From Deroplatys truncata (taxonomy: Eukaryota > Arthropoda > Insecta > Mantodea > Mantidae): DNA of 64,000 nt. The DNA is taken from the NCBI GenBank assembly GCA_030765065.1, contig CM060978.1:112201692-112265691 (forward strand). Direction: 5' to 3'. Positions within the stretch are counted from its first letter, which is position 1, and each line of letters starts with the position of its first letter. Under the pieces are notes generated by a model. That model saw only the letters and a list, made by a program, of their open reading frames with translations. It ran no database searches and was not told the DNA's origin. Shown here piece by piece: positions 25,014-36,949 of this stretch. The position numbers were made by a program, and so were the translations under genes.

Positions 25014-26261
25014 CACTATGTGATCAAAAGTATCCGGACACCCCACAAACATACGTTTTTCATCTTAGGTGCATTGTGCTGCCACCTACTGCCTGACACT
25101 CATTATCCGCGACCTCAGTAGTCATTAGACATCGTGAAACAGCAGAATGGGACGCTCCGTGGAACTCACGGACTTCGAACCTGGTCGGGTGATTGGGTGT
25201 CACTTGTGTCAAAAGTTTGTACGCGAGATTTCCACACTCCTAAGCATCCCTAGGTCCACTGTTTCTGATGTGATAGTGAAGTGGAAACGTGAAGGGACAT
25301 GTACAGCACAAAAGCGTACAGGCTGACCTCGTCTGTTGACTGACAGAGACCGCCAACATCTGAAGAGGGTCGTAAAGAGTAATGCACAGACATCTATCCA
25401 GACCATCACACAGGAATTCCAAACTGCGTCAGGATCCACTCCAAGTACTATGACAGTTAGGCGTGAGGTGAGAAACCTTGGATTCCATGGTCGAGCAGCT
25501 GCTCATAAGCCACACATCACGCAGGAAAATACCAAACGACGCCCCGCTTGGTGTAAGGAGCGTCAACATTACACGATTGAACAGTGGCAAAACGTTGTGT
25601 GGAGTGACAAAATCACGGTGCACAATGTGGCGATCCGATGGCAGGGTGTGGGTATGGCGAATGCCCGGTGAACGTCATCTGCCAGCGTGTGTAGTACCAA
25701 CAGTGAAATTCGGAAGTGGTGGTGTTATGGTGTGGTCGTATTTTTCCTGGATGGGGCTTGCACCCCTTGTTGTTTTGCGTGGCACGATCACAGTGCAGAC
25801 CGACATTGATATTTTAAGCACCTTCTTGCTTCCCACTGTTAAAGAGCAATTCGGGGATGGCGATTGCATCTTTCAACACGGTCGAGCACCTGTTCATACT
25901 GCACGGGCTGTGGCGGAGTGGTTACACGACAATAACATCCCTGTAATGGACTGGCCTGCACAGAGTCCTGACTTGAATCCTATAGAATACCTTTGGGATG
26001 TTTTGGAACGCCGACTTCGTGCCAGGCCTCACCAACCTACATCGATACCTCTCCTCAGTTCCGTACTCCGTGAAGAATGGGCTGCCATTCCCCAAGAAAC
26101 CTTCCAGCATCTGATTGAAAGTATGCCTGCGAAAATCAACGCTGTCATCAAGGCTAAGGGTGGGCTAACACCATATTGACTTCCAGCATTACCAATGGAG
26201 GGCGCCACGAACTTGTATGTCATTTTCAGCCAGGTGTCCGGATACTTTTGATCACGTAGTG
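25014..26261 (+). mobile_element. Tc1-type DNA transposon, full length, 1248 bp, TA target duplication
   Basis: Terminal inverted repeats of about 29 bp begin CACTATGTGATCAAAAGTAT on the left and CACTACGTGATCAAAAGTAT on the right (reverse complement), with one difference. Each is flanked by TA (25012-25013, 26262-26263). The transposase gene fills the interior. Confidence 0.92.
25147..26179 (+). pseudogene. Tc1-type transposase, disabled
   Basis: The frame opens MGRSVELTDFEPGRVIGCHL at 25147 and covers the paired helix-turn-helix DNA-binding region and the DDE catalytic core, ending INAVIKAKGGLTPY at 26179. The total length fits the usual ~340-residue Tc1 enzyme. The first catalytic Asp is in VVWSDK (near 25600). 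The second motif, normally FQQDNAPVHT, reads FQHGRAPVHT, so that Asp is Gly. The third block is SPDLNPIEYLW with Glu intact. There is a TGA near 25327 after KRTG and a frame change near 25610. With a missing catalytic residue as well, this copy cannot encode an active transposase. It is likely a relatively young insertion because its terminal repeats are nearly identical. Confidence 0.92.
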
Positions 26262-27918
26262 TATATACTGAGTAATTAACCTCACGAAAACCGAGTATGA
26301 TTGTTCCATGTGGAACTTAAAACGTTTCATTACTATTTGGACAAACATGGACATTTGGAAATAAATTTGCTTTCATGCTGCTAAAGCATCTACTTTAGAG
26401 TTATTCCTTCGAATATGCCGGTTTTTAAACCAGCATAGTTATATTATGAAAGCGTTTTATTCTCGTTCATTGAAAACTTTTCCTGAAACTAGATAGAACT
26501 CGATCAATTTAGTTATCGATGTTTGTGCGGTTGTCCTTTAAAACCAATGTAGGGAAGATATGGAGGACTCAAGACTGAAACACACTTTCCCTGGCACACA
26601 GAACCCATACGAACAGTGTATGAATTTATTGCTAGGAATTAAACTATTAGGAAACTGGCTTCTGCTTGGGAACGCTTTCATTCATTCTTGAAATGTATTG
26701 ATTAAAGCCGAGATTCTTCAGGTATCCTTATCGGCATTAGCTATGCTGGGAATGTTTTTCCCCTATCTATAAAATGTTCAAAACTACTATTAAACTGCTG
26801 CTCTAACATGGCTAATATTTACTCAGCCAGCGTAATAAAACTGTGATGTAAAGGCTTTTTATGGACCTTTTACGTGAACTTGACAATTTGATTTTCTTAG
26901 CTGCTAAAGAGTAAAAATGTTTTATTGCAATGATGGATTTGACCTCTTCTAAGAAGCAATTACATAGCAAATTTCTCCCTACTCCATACACACAAGCATG
27001 ACAACAGCTTAATGCACTAGCTTTAAAATGTTGCATAGAGAAAGGGCTAAAACACATGAGAGGTTCATTTGATGCGGCTGTTGCTCAGTCGCGAATAGGT
27101 ATAAGGCTTGTGAATTACTATATCCGATGGCACTGGTTGAAACGATTTCTATCCTGATCATCAAGACCTGGAAGCATGAAATTAATTTAAAAAAAGTGGC
27201 TTTCAAGTTAGGGATGAACAGTTAAGAGCAGCTCTTCTATAAATTCGAAAGGAGAGTGGTATTTAATTGATTAATTTAAGTGGAGTGGAAAAAAAATTGT
27301 TGCACTAAGACCTCACTGTTACACTTTCTCCCGTATAATGTTTAACGCTATTTGAAAATGTTGGGAGTATAATTCCTTGGGAGAATCTGTATACATGAAA
27401 CAGGAGTATATAATATCTAGGATACCCGCCATGGTATACAAACATCTACAGATTTATTCCTGGTTTATAATTTTCCGTAAGACGCCATTATCTGTTGCAG
27501 TGATTAGCTATCTCCACGCCACTATACCTCATCTTCCTGAACCTTGAAGTCTTTATGCAGGTCAGATGCTCTGAATAGCGTGCAATGGTACGCGCAGAGA
27601 AAAAGCCGCATGATACAACATGCTGTGTGAATCATGAGCAGAAACAGGAGACTAACTTAATCTAGGCTATTACACTGTATTGCGTGGCCCAGTCTCTACA
27701 GGTTGAGCAGCAAGTAGCGACTGCCATGACCTGTGGCAAGAGGACGGTACCGCATCGTTACCTCACCCAACCTCAACATCCACCTACTTCGACAGGCGCA
27801 GGCTACCTGCGGCAGATATTCCTGCCAGCATGTTGCTGCAACTGATTGTAGTTTATAAGTTCGGTGAGTGTACCTAAATGCAGCCTGGAAAAGTTGTCTT
27901 GCTCGTTTATTTATCACT
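26262..27918. other. No gene recognised
   Basis: AT-rich up to about 27660. The 27690-27900 segment is less AT-rich (minus-strand open frame with Arg-rich composition), but I do not recognise it. Confidence 0.45.
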
Positions 27919-28085
27919 TTCTCTACCACGTGCCTAGTAGGTGGACGAAGTACTATATTCCACCCAAAAATTTGATGTCGAGGTTTAACCGGAAATACAG
28001 GTTTTGAGGCCCCTGAATAAAAACAATTGGTTTTAAAAAACGGTTTGCGTGACTGTGAACAGCATAATTTATAAAAATACATATT
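27919..28085 (-). repeat. HINE-like repeat, B-module end fragment
   Basis: Starts CACTTTCTCTACCACGTGCC, followed by ATTCCACCCAAAAATTTGAT and TTTTGAGGCCCCTGAATAAA, the minus-strand start of the family. Confidence 0.65.
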
Positions 28086-28089
28086 CTAA

Positions 28090-29235
28090 TGTTACATTCA
28101 CATGACTTTCTCTATTCACAATCGTTGATTTTAATAAGAGTATATGTAGCTCCTACAAACTATTCTTCCGAATGCTTATTTTTCTACCTACTTCATTTCA
28201 ATCGACATAAACATTTGCAGAAATATTTGCATTACACATTTCGTTACAGATACAAAAGGAATAGCGATAGTCACATGTTTAACAACTGGGCCATATATGC
28301 TGCCCTTAAAATTCCACATTCTTTCCACGCAATCGCGAGAAACAACTACATAGCGATAGCATTTTAAAAAATGACAAAACATTGAATACTTCAAACTAGG
28401 CTGGCAATGGAAAAAAAAATCAAACTCATTAACGGATATTTCGGAAAGGTTTATGCCCCTCCAAATATATATGTAATAAATCGTCTGGACTCGTAGCTCA
28501 GTCGGTAAGCGCCTGCTGTGCGAGGGGCCCCAGGGTCAGAATTTTTCTCTAGCCAAGATCATTCCCTATTCCCCCCATTGTCTGGAAATATGAAGTGTGT
28601 GAACGTGTGTGCGATCTAATGAATAAAACCACAATGTTTACCACAAACCCAACGACAAGTCAATCGAGTCAACGCCATTGTCTATAGGCAATTAATATGT
28701 TCCAAAGGAAAGGTCCCGTTAAGATCATTGCAGTTGAAGGCGGGATATAGATGGAATTAAAAAAAATCCAAACCAATATTAACCTCGGAAAGACTTATGT
28801 TATTTAAAGCAAATCGTCTGTTTTTTAGAGATCTGCTTTTTTTTTATGGGTGTAGTAGTTTTCGTCTATCGCTTAATGTTAATCAAAATACAAAATTTCT
28901 TCCTAATAAAGAGGACTTCACAGGTTATTCCCAGGAAAATGAAGACATTTTATTTGTCAAAGGTATATTTAATATGATTATAATGAAAATCGTTAGAGCC
29001 ATTTTGAGGAAACTTATTGAAAATCTTCGTGTTGCATCTTTGGAAGATCCTGAACCTAAATACTAAGTTTGGTATTTATGGAACATTTCGTTTTTGTGTT
29101 ACACTGTTCACAAAGGCTTTTTCTAAAACTATTTTTTTTTCAGGGGCCTCAAAACAATGTAGGAGTTGCGTAAAACCTCGAAGTATAATTTTTGGGTGGA
29201 ATGCAATACCACGTGGTGGAAAAAGTAAAAATAAA
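28090..29235 (+). mobile_element. HINE-like repeat split by a SINE insertion
   Basis: The first part (28090-28440) begins TGTTACATTCACATGACTTT. The remainder resumes at about 28780 and runs to the GTGGAAAAAGTAAAA end at 29235. The gap holds a tRNA-headed SINE at about 28491-28798. The decamer AAATCGTCTG occurs on both sides of the gap and may be part of its target duplication. Confidence 0.6.
28491..28798 (+). mobile_element. tRNA-derived SINE inserted in a HINE-like repeat
   Basis: The head GGACTCGTAGCTCAGTCGGT is a clear box A, and CCCAGGGTCAGAATT stands in the box B position but is decayed. The 3' boundary is uncertain, perhaps at the A-rich GGAATTAAAAAAAATCC or at the repeated decamer ending near 28808. 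Confidence 0.5.
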
Positions 29236-29895
29236 CGAAAAGCTGGATAAATAATAAACGTGGTATTGGATAACTAATAAACGTGGTATTTAAATTCAGT
29301 ATCTTCCAAAGACGCGACACGAAGCTTTTCAAGGAAATCCCCACCCCAAATCACCCTTTGCATGAAACACGTTTCGATATCTTCCATTTTCTCAATAATG
29401 GCTCTAATGATTTTGATTAAAATACCACGTATTTAAGTTATTTGCATGACAAAAAGTATATCTTGAATTTTCTGGGCATAGCCTGTAAAATCCTATTTTG
29501 AAAGGAATTTTGTATAAATTTGTATAACGAGCAAACCACAAGACAGACAAAAGCTTACAACACAACAAATTTAAACATCCTTAAAACATACAATTTATTT
29601 CACATAAACTTTTTAGTGGCATCAGCCATTTCCGAGATATTCTATTGTTACTGGCTTGAAGCTTTCAATATTTTGTCATGTTTTACGTACTCTCAGTATT
29701 CAATTGTTTCTCTCGATGTCACGGAAAGAGTAAGGAACTTCAAGGCCAGCTTATAGCGACTCGCTTTTAAATATTATACTATCGCCTCTGTTTCCTGTAT
29801 CCCCTTTCGTACCTACAACGAAATATGTAATGAAACTATTTCTGCAAAAGTTAAGGATTAACATCAAGAATAGTTTGCATAAGCTAAAAAAATAA
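29236..29895 (-). repeat. HINE-like repeat, minus copy
   Basis: Contains AACGAAAAGCTGGATAAATA, ATCCCCACCCCAAATCACCC, TTGATTAAAATACCAC and TCAAGGCCAGCTTATAGCGA in family order. It abuts the preceding plus copy end to end, making a head-to-head pair. Confidence 0.62.
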
Positions 29896-31448
29896 ATGAT
29901 AGTGTTTATTTAGTTTTTTACTTCTATACTACAAAACCATCGTTTTGTGGCCCGGCCCGGATCGCGTGTATGAATGCTCCAAGCGCCATCTACCACATCG
30001 GCGGATTTTCCATTCTAAAACTCCCGCATTACATATTCAGAGTAATAGCAACATACACTATAACGAGTACTAAAGTTATAAATGGTGTCCATCTGCATTG
30101 AGACACTCCGTGTGGTCACGAGGTTTTAATTCATGAACAAGTCACACTATAAGGTTTCAATTTTAAAATAACTAGCTGTATGAACAGAGGTTTTTGAAAC
30201 ATCCACTTGCTGTGCAACACGTCTTAGACTTCTTTGGAGAGAGTTCGAATGATGCACACATTTCGTCCATTTTTTCCTCGGTTAGAATATTTTTTTTTAT
30301 TTAGGTTTAGCGATCCCGTTCTCCTGAAATTGTCTACATGATTCTGTTTTTACGTATGTATCGTAAATAAAAATTCTTTATTCAAGCGCGAATTTTTCGG
30401 TAGCCTTTTCAGAGGACTAATATCAAGACAGAACAGCAAGAATAATAAGAATACTCTGAAGTAATTCAAACACAACACAGATGTTCGAATAAGCTTTCAC
30501 TTTTGATATACCTACATAATGAGACAGTACGAACAGAAGGTGGCAATTGACAGTTGGCATTCACAGCCGATAACGCGTAGACTTGAGCGGGCCATTCACA
30601 AGTAGTGAACTAGTGGAACATACCAAGGTCACTGCAACGCAGGCCAATCACGCGATCTTGGCCGGACTATAAAACTACTGTTCCACGAAGGTAAATATTG
30701 CATTCCATCCAAAACTTCGATACCGAGATTTTACTTGAAATATACGTTTTGAATTAAAAAAAATAGAGAAAATTCCGCGCGTGTCTGTGAACAGCACAAC
30801 TCAAAAACGAAACTCAGATGAATACCAAACTTTTTGGGTAATTCTGCGCGATGACTATCAACAATGGCCGCAGCGCGTAGTGCTTATTGAAGTACCAACA
30901 TCAGAGCTGTGTATTCACTGGATGCCAGTGCCACTACCAACTAATACTTAACATCGCTAGACGTTCAACAGGATTGGAACACATACATATTGTGTTGAAA
31001 TATGAGTTTCGAATAAGAGAACAAGCTGGAAAAGCAATGGATGTCACAATGACTACACGCATAAAATAAGTAAGCGTGTTCTCTATAAGGGATAATAAAA
31101 GTGAAATGTGCATAAATATGGATATTTCACACATAAATATGCCGGATTGTGTGCCAAAACACAAAAATGAAATTCAATAATACGTATAATAAAACGTAGA
31201 TTAAGCATGACGTAAAAATGTTTAAAGCAAAACATATAAACCGCACAATGTGTAAGAAATGATTGGGAAAGCATTAAGTATATGTTAAATTTGGCAAGAA
31301 ACATCGAAAATTTTCGATTTTTAAAATTTTTATACCATTTTTATTTTCATACAACCTGCTCAATTCGTTTTTAATATCAAAGATTTTAAAGCCAAAAATA
31401 TTTATATTTCTTATTAGCACACCACAAAGTGATTAACTATGAATAAAA
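29896..31448. other. No gene recognised; HINE-like fragment at 30690-30830
   Basis: 30690-30830 carries ATTGCATTCCATCCAAAACT and CGTGTCTGTGAACAGCA in minus orientation, a small family fragment. The rest is unrecognised. Confidence 0.45.
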
Positions 31449-32189
31449 CAATCTGATGTGTTACATTTACATGACTTTCTCTAACCTCTTATCATTTATT
31501 AGTGAGCATACAAATTAGTCTAACGAAAGATTGTCTATTTACTTCGCTTTAATCAAGATAAACATTTGCAGAAACAGCTACATTACACGTTTCGTTATAG
31601 AAATAAAGGAATAGCGATAATCAAATGTTTAAGAACTGGACGCTATACGCTAGCCTTAAAATTCCACACTCCTTTATGACATTGCGAGAACCAAGTGAAT
31701 GTCGAACAGGATTTTAAAAAATGATAAAGTACTGAACAATTCGAACCATTAATAATGGATATCTCAGAAATAGCTTATGCTGCAAAAAAAGTTATTTGCA
31801 ATAAATTGTGAGTTTTAAAGAGATCTACATGTTCTGTGCGGTACGTTTACGCATATAGCTTAACGTTTACCAGTTGTACAAATTTATACAAATTTCCTGC
31901 TGAATGAAGAGAACTTCACACCTAGTCCCAGAAAATTCAATATATACACTTTATTTGTTATATATCTTTAATGTACGGTGTATTAATCAAAATCGTTAGT
32001 CATTTTGAGAAAATAAAAAAAATTGAAAAATGTTTCATGTAAACGGTAGTTGGAATTTCCTTAAAAATCTCCATTTCGCAACCTTGAAAGATACTGAACT
32101 TGAACACAAGTTTGGTATTTATCCGACTTTTGGATTTTGAAATACGCTGTTCAAAGACACATTCTCACACATACCGGACCTTTTACTAA
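31449..32189 (+). repeat. HINE-like repeat, diverged subfamily
   Basis: Begins TCTGATGTGTTACATTTACA and passes the subfamily landmarks AGCGATAATCAAATGTTTAA and CCTTAAAATTCC. It is cut near its end, where a new copy begins directly at 32190. Confidence 0.65.
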
Positions 32190-32330
32190 AAAACCTGGTG
32201 TTACATTCACATGACTTTCTCTACCCTTATCGCTTATTGGTGGGTATACAAATTATTCTTACGAGTTTATTTTCCTACTTCATTTTAATCGAGATAAACC
32301 TTTCGGGAAATAGTTGTATTACATATTTTG

Positions 32331-32333
<3 letters not shown>

Positions 32334-32379
<46 letters not shown>
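32334..32379. repeat. (TA)n microsatellite at a transposon boundary
   Basis: About 46 bp of pure TA repeat directly abut the left end of the mariner-type element. The family sequence at this spot has only a short TATA, so the run probably expanded from the TA target duplication. Confidence 0.75.
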
Positions 32380-32381
<2 letters not shown>

Positions 32382-33988
32382 GGGTGAGTCTTCTCAGCCT
32401 GGGATTAAGAAGTTATGCAGTCCCGGCGATGTTCAGGCTCTGCCGTAAACACTATCCATCGCATTGTGTCGTATCAATTTCAACCAAAATGACTGCTTTG
32501 CACCGTTGTGCGTGTAGTGACTTGCACTCAGCGCAACAGTGTGCGCATTGGCCTTCACTGGTGAAGGTCCCAGGTTCAAATGCTGCCACTTGAAGGTACT
32601 TTTTATATTTAGTAAATTATTATTATGATCGTTGTGAACCCCTCTGGTTCCAAAAGTGACTATGGCATCATGCCGGCGGATGCAAGATCTGTCTAACCAT
32701 CATCGCCAGCCTAACCCGGCGCAACATGACCAGTGTGATACGGCAAGCTAAGATGATGCGTTCACTGAGCTGTTGAGGGGTCATTGGCCGCTCCTGGTAC
32801 ACGATATCTTTAAGATACCCCATAAGAAGAAATCTAATAGGATTAGATCTGGTGAGCGTGTTGACCACCCTATCGGTCCATCCGTCCGATCCATCGCTCA
32901 GGGTAGGTGGCATCGAGATAAGCCGTTACACGACGGGCCGAATGAGCTGGCTTCCCATCATGTTGGTACCACATAGTCGGTCCTGTAACGGCATTTCATC
33001 CAGTAGAGTAGGCAGCTGGTGTTGTAGGAAGTGGATATAGCGATTCCCAGTGAGTTGGCCATCATAAAAATACGGACTTATTAGATGATCACCGAATATA
33101 CCAGCCCAAACGTTGAAACCCCATCGGACTTGTAAGGCCGCCTCTCGCATCCAATGTGGGTTTACAGTGCTCCAGTAATGCATGTTGTGGCGATTTACTT
33201 GGCCTTGTTGTGGAACTCTGCTTCGTCTGTAAATAACACAGTTGCCAAAAAATGTGGATCTTGTTCAGTTTGTCGTATGATCCAGCAAGCGAACGCCACT
33301 CTCCGTCCATGGCCCGGCTACAGTAACCCCTGGTGTAGTTGAAGATGATAAGGGTGAAACTTTGCATGATGTAATATCCACGCGGAAGATTGGCTAATAT
33401 TGAAATGCCTGTGAATGTCCCTACTTCAATGCGGATGCTGAATGAGTCACACGATCCGTCGTTGCTTGGTCACAGACAGGGTGATCTTTCCGTGGATGTG
33501 GTGTCTTGTGCACTATTCCTGATTCCAGAAGGCGGTTCGCAACTCGCAAAAACGTGTGATCTGTAGGAAGTGTTCTCTGCGGAAACCTCTGCTGGTATAG
33601 AGATTCCTCCGTTGCGCTTCCCCGTATATAACAGCGTATCCAGATACTCTATTCGAAAGCATTGTTCCTCAGTGAGCACGAACGGCTGGAACTTCGTATT
33701 TATAGGCAAATCCACTTTCTAGTGCATTCGGAAAGAAATCGATTTGCTAGAACGTTCTCGAAACATGAGCAAAAATGAATAAATAAAAAAAACCTCATTT
33801 ATCGCAGGCGCGATTTGCACTTCCGACCTTCACCATAACTTCCCAGCATGTTAAGCATTGGGCTATTGCATGTTACAAAAACACCACCATAGCCCTAATC
33901 AGCGAGCTGGTGAATGCGGTTTATTCGCATCGTCTGTAAAATGTAGGGTTGCCTAGTTACCAATCCGCAGGATGAGAAGATTCACGCG
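32380..33988 (-). mobile_element. Mariner/Tc1-superfamily element with long degenerate inverted repeats, 1.6 kb
   Basis: The left end CCGGGTGAGTCTTCTCAGCC matches the reverse complement of the right end CGCGTGAATCTTCTCATCCT. Weaker similarity between the ends extends about 200 bp inward (for example TGGTGAAGGTC followed by TGCAAATC/TTCAAATGC). Flanks are TA-rich. A decayed transposase lies inside on the minus strand. Confidence 0.75.
32660..33715 (-). pseudogene. Mariner-like (IS630-type) transposase, decayed
   Basis: Minus-strand pieces in order are: an N-terminal segment starting MDLPINTKFQPFVLTEEQCF, a first catalytic block LFTDEAEF (near 33235), then MHYWSTVNPHW, RWGFNVWAGIFGDHLISPYF and HFLQHQLPTLLDEMPL, and a C-terminal block reading FLLMGYLKDIVYQERPMTPQ. 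The last corresponds to the usual PLDFFLWG..KD, with the third acidic residue region altered. The second Asp motif (normally HDG.PAH) is decayed. Several frame changes are needed to pass through it, so it is non-functional. The family is common in insect genomes. Confidence 0.82.
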
Positions 33989-34910
33989 ATATATAAAGGG
34001 AATAGCGATAATAAAATATTTAAGAAATGGACGCTATACGCTAACCTTAAAATTCCATACTATTTCCATTCGCGAGAAACAACTGAAAATCGACGGGACT
34101 TAAGTAATTTGAAATAAATTGCGTGTTTTAAAGTGATCTAAGTTGTTTGTGTAGTACGTTTTCGTCTATCGCTTAACGTTTACCAGTTATAGAAGATTAT
34201 ACAAAATTCTTTTCGAATGAAGAGGGCTTCACAGGCTATTCCCAGAACATTCAAGATATATATTTTGTCATGTAAATATATTTAATCGAAATCGTATTTA
34301 TCTGAATTTTCGTTTTTGAGTTATGTTGTTCACAGACAGATCTTTTTCTAAAAACGCTTTTGTTTTGTTTTTTGGGTTCAGGGTCCCTAAAATATGCATT
34401 TCCGGTGAAATCTCAGTATCGAATTTTTGGGTGGAATGCAATACCTTCTCTACTTACTATGTACATGGCAGAGAAAGTATAAGTGCCCTTAAAACTGAAG
34501 CATTTTATTTCAATATGTTTAAATAAATTCAATATTACACAATATAAAAGACAATTACGCAAATAGCAAGTTTAATAAAGTTATACAAATTAAAAAAGTG
34601 TAATTCTGTAAACCATTTATTTTACTGGAAAATACTGAGTGTTCATTTCATCAGTCCTGCATTGCAATGCACAATAAACACAATTTATAGATTTTCAAAC
34701 GAAAATGCCTGCCGATTATCTGCTAACAGTCTTGTACATTGAGAAGCTCCTTTCCAGTTGTATTGATACTAGAGGAGCATATTTAAAGTAAACTATGTCA
34801 CTTGCTTCTAAGTCTCCTGGTACCGTGTCTCAAAATCCGCATGCAAAGTGGGACGTTCATGAATATCGGATTGTTTTACTTTCACGGGTAAAATAGAGTG
34901 ATAGAGAAAT

Positions 34911-35967
34911 AATGCTGACTTCGGAACAATGTGTGGAGCTGATACTTCTTTGTGGAGATCATCAAAGAACATCTCGAGAAGCTGCAGATGAATTTCATCG
35001 CCGGCACCCTGAAATTCCCAAGCTCTCCCATCAAATTGTTAAATAAGTTTAATACAACGACCACGATAATCGAAACCAAATGCAGTGGTCAACCAAAAAC
35101 AGCCATCAACGAAAAATAGTGGTCACCGAGCCGATGTGATTGCCGTACTGACAGTAAGACCTACCAGATCACTCCACTACGTGGCCAGGGAAAGCGGCAT
35201 CAGTAAAGATTCTGTACACTGAATATTGAAGTCGGCCCATTTCCGTCCCTACAAATTGCAGCACAGACACACGATGTCCGATAATGATCCAATGAGGAGA
35301 CTTGGATACTCTTTAACTAGATCCTTCAAGCTGTAGAGAGGAATCCCATTTGCTTCGAAATGTCATGCTCAGCGATGAATGTTTGTTTTTCCTATGCCCA
35401 TACACAGAATGCTAGATACTGGTCCCCAGAGAACCCATATTTGATGCGTCCTTCCAATAACCCAGGTGCTCCACGGGTTACGGTATGGTAAGGTATCCTA
35501 TCCGACACCACTGTGGGCCCGTACTTCTTTGATCACGTAAACCAACACACCTATGGTGAACTGCTTGATACTGTTGTAATGGACTTTTTGGATGACCTGT
35601 CACTTAATACCCGGCAAAGGATATTTCAGCTTGACGGAGCAACACCACATTACCACTGGCGACTCGCCGAAAATTACGCAATGTTGCGAGATCATTGGAT
35701 TGGATGAGGTGACCGTATCAATTGGCCTCCACGTTCACCAGATCTTACACCACTCGATTTTTCTTTCTCTGGGGCTAAGTGAAACAGGTGTTTCAGACAC
35801 AGCCTGCAAATCTGGATGTCCTAAAGGAAAGAATCACTAATACCATTAACAACATTCCACCAGCTACACTTTTGCAGGTGATTGATAAAAATGTGGAATG
35901 TGTAAGACATTGGCAGTTGTGCGTAAAACCCAGGAATTACTTTTGCTTTCACTCTAGCAAACGATGA
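34911..35967 (+). pseudogene. Second mariner-like transposase, decayed
   Basis: It opens MLTSEQCVELILLCGDHQRT, then REAADEFHRRHPEIPKLSHQ. Catalytic blocks follow: VMLSDECLFF (near 35365), IFQLDGATPHYHW (near 35625) and WPPRSPDLTPLDFSF (near 35735). The SPDLTPLDF..WG end indicates a DD34D mariner-like enzyme. Between them, GPYFFDHVNQHTYGELLD is the usual linker. At least one stop (after HQIVK), a TGA after DHWIG and shifts in the C-terminal third disable it. Clear inverted repeats were not found at its ends. It resembles but is not the same family as the element at 32380-33988. Confidence 0.82.
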
Positions 35968-36184
35968 AACCTAAAGCAATTGCTCTAAATTGTATTTATA
36001 AAGCACGTTTGCTTAAATGCAATTGCTTGCCAGCTACCAGGCCACTGCAGGTGATATATGCTTGCATAATGCAAGCAGACGAACTCCGCATTCCTTTCAA
36101 ACATGTGCTGTGCGTTTTGGTGTATGCCTTCTTGTTGCTTGAGTTATTTTGTTAAATTCGATGTAGATATAGAAATAGACGAGT

Positions 36185-36800
36185 TATGTGTCTGCAAATG
36201 TAATTAAAGACAAACTGACGGTGTTAAACAAATAGCAAGTTCCAAAAATAAAACAAGAGGAGGCAGCGATTGGGCAAGCATTTATGGAAATTGAGCAGCT
36301 TTGTGGCAAAAGCATGAATTCTAAACAAATAACACAGAAAATATGAAAACTGTGGTGAAAAGGAAGACCGATATGAACGCAACAGGAAACAAAAAGATTA
36401 AACTGAATCCATGGCAGCAACTGTTTTCATTAATGTCAGCACTAAACAAAATTCCAGATAAGATTTTCAAAGAAGCCATTTTCTTGATATAAACCACACA
36501 TTTTGATTTGATTACATATTGTGTGCTTTCTGAAAATTCTAAGGCAAGCAAGGAAATTATGCAATATTCCTTTTTTTTCTCCCTCGGTGCATGTCAGAAA
36601 GGTGTGCTAGGAAACGAGCGTCCATCTCTACCATCAGCGGGGAAACAACAAAGCAGACCTGAGAGACCTGCAAAGCGTCAGCTCATGTTTGGCTTTGAAA
36701 CTGAAGAAAACAGAGGATTGTACACCGCCGATTATCAGAGATTACTTGTTAGCGAACAGCTGAAGTTCATCGGAATACAAACCGAGTACTTCCAACTAGC
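36185..36800 (+). pseudogene. PIF/Harbinger-associated Myb/SANT-like protein, decayed
   Basis: A segment near 36340-36470 reads NMKTVVKRKTDMNATGNKKI then KLNPWQQLFSLMSALNKIPDK, resembling the Myb/SANT-like accessory protein that PIF/Harbinger elements encode next to the transposase. A later open stretch (36508-36819) is Lys/Arg/Pro-rich. It lies next to, and opposite in strand to, the Harbinger transposase relic at 36950-37620, as expected for the two-gene organisation. Frame breaks are present. Confidence 0.55.
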
Positions 36801-36949
36801 CCTAATAGTTGTCATATAAACTTTACTTTAAAACATATTTAATCTACAGCAAAATTTTCAAATATATGTGGATTTAAAGTCTAGTGTTCGTTTTTTTTTC
36901 AGCTGGATAACTGATTTACAAAGTATATATAATTTCAGCAAATTTCATT

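Larger units (their letters stand above)
32190..34480 (+). mobile_element. HINE-like repeat split by a mariner-type insertion
   Basis: The 5' part (32190-32333) begins TGTTACATTCACATGACTTT. The body resumes at 33989 (AAAGGGAATAGCGATAATAA) and ends GGCAGAGAAAGTATAAG at 34480. The interruption is the TA-flanked element at 32380-33988 plus a (TA)n expansion. Confidence 0.7.

Noticed and set aside
32500-32590. tRNA-like SINE head near the TA microsatellite
   Set aside because: The segment is better explained as part of the long inverted repeat of the mariner-type element, because a diverged inverse copy exists near 33830.
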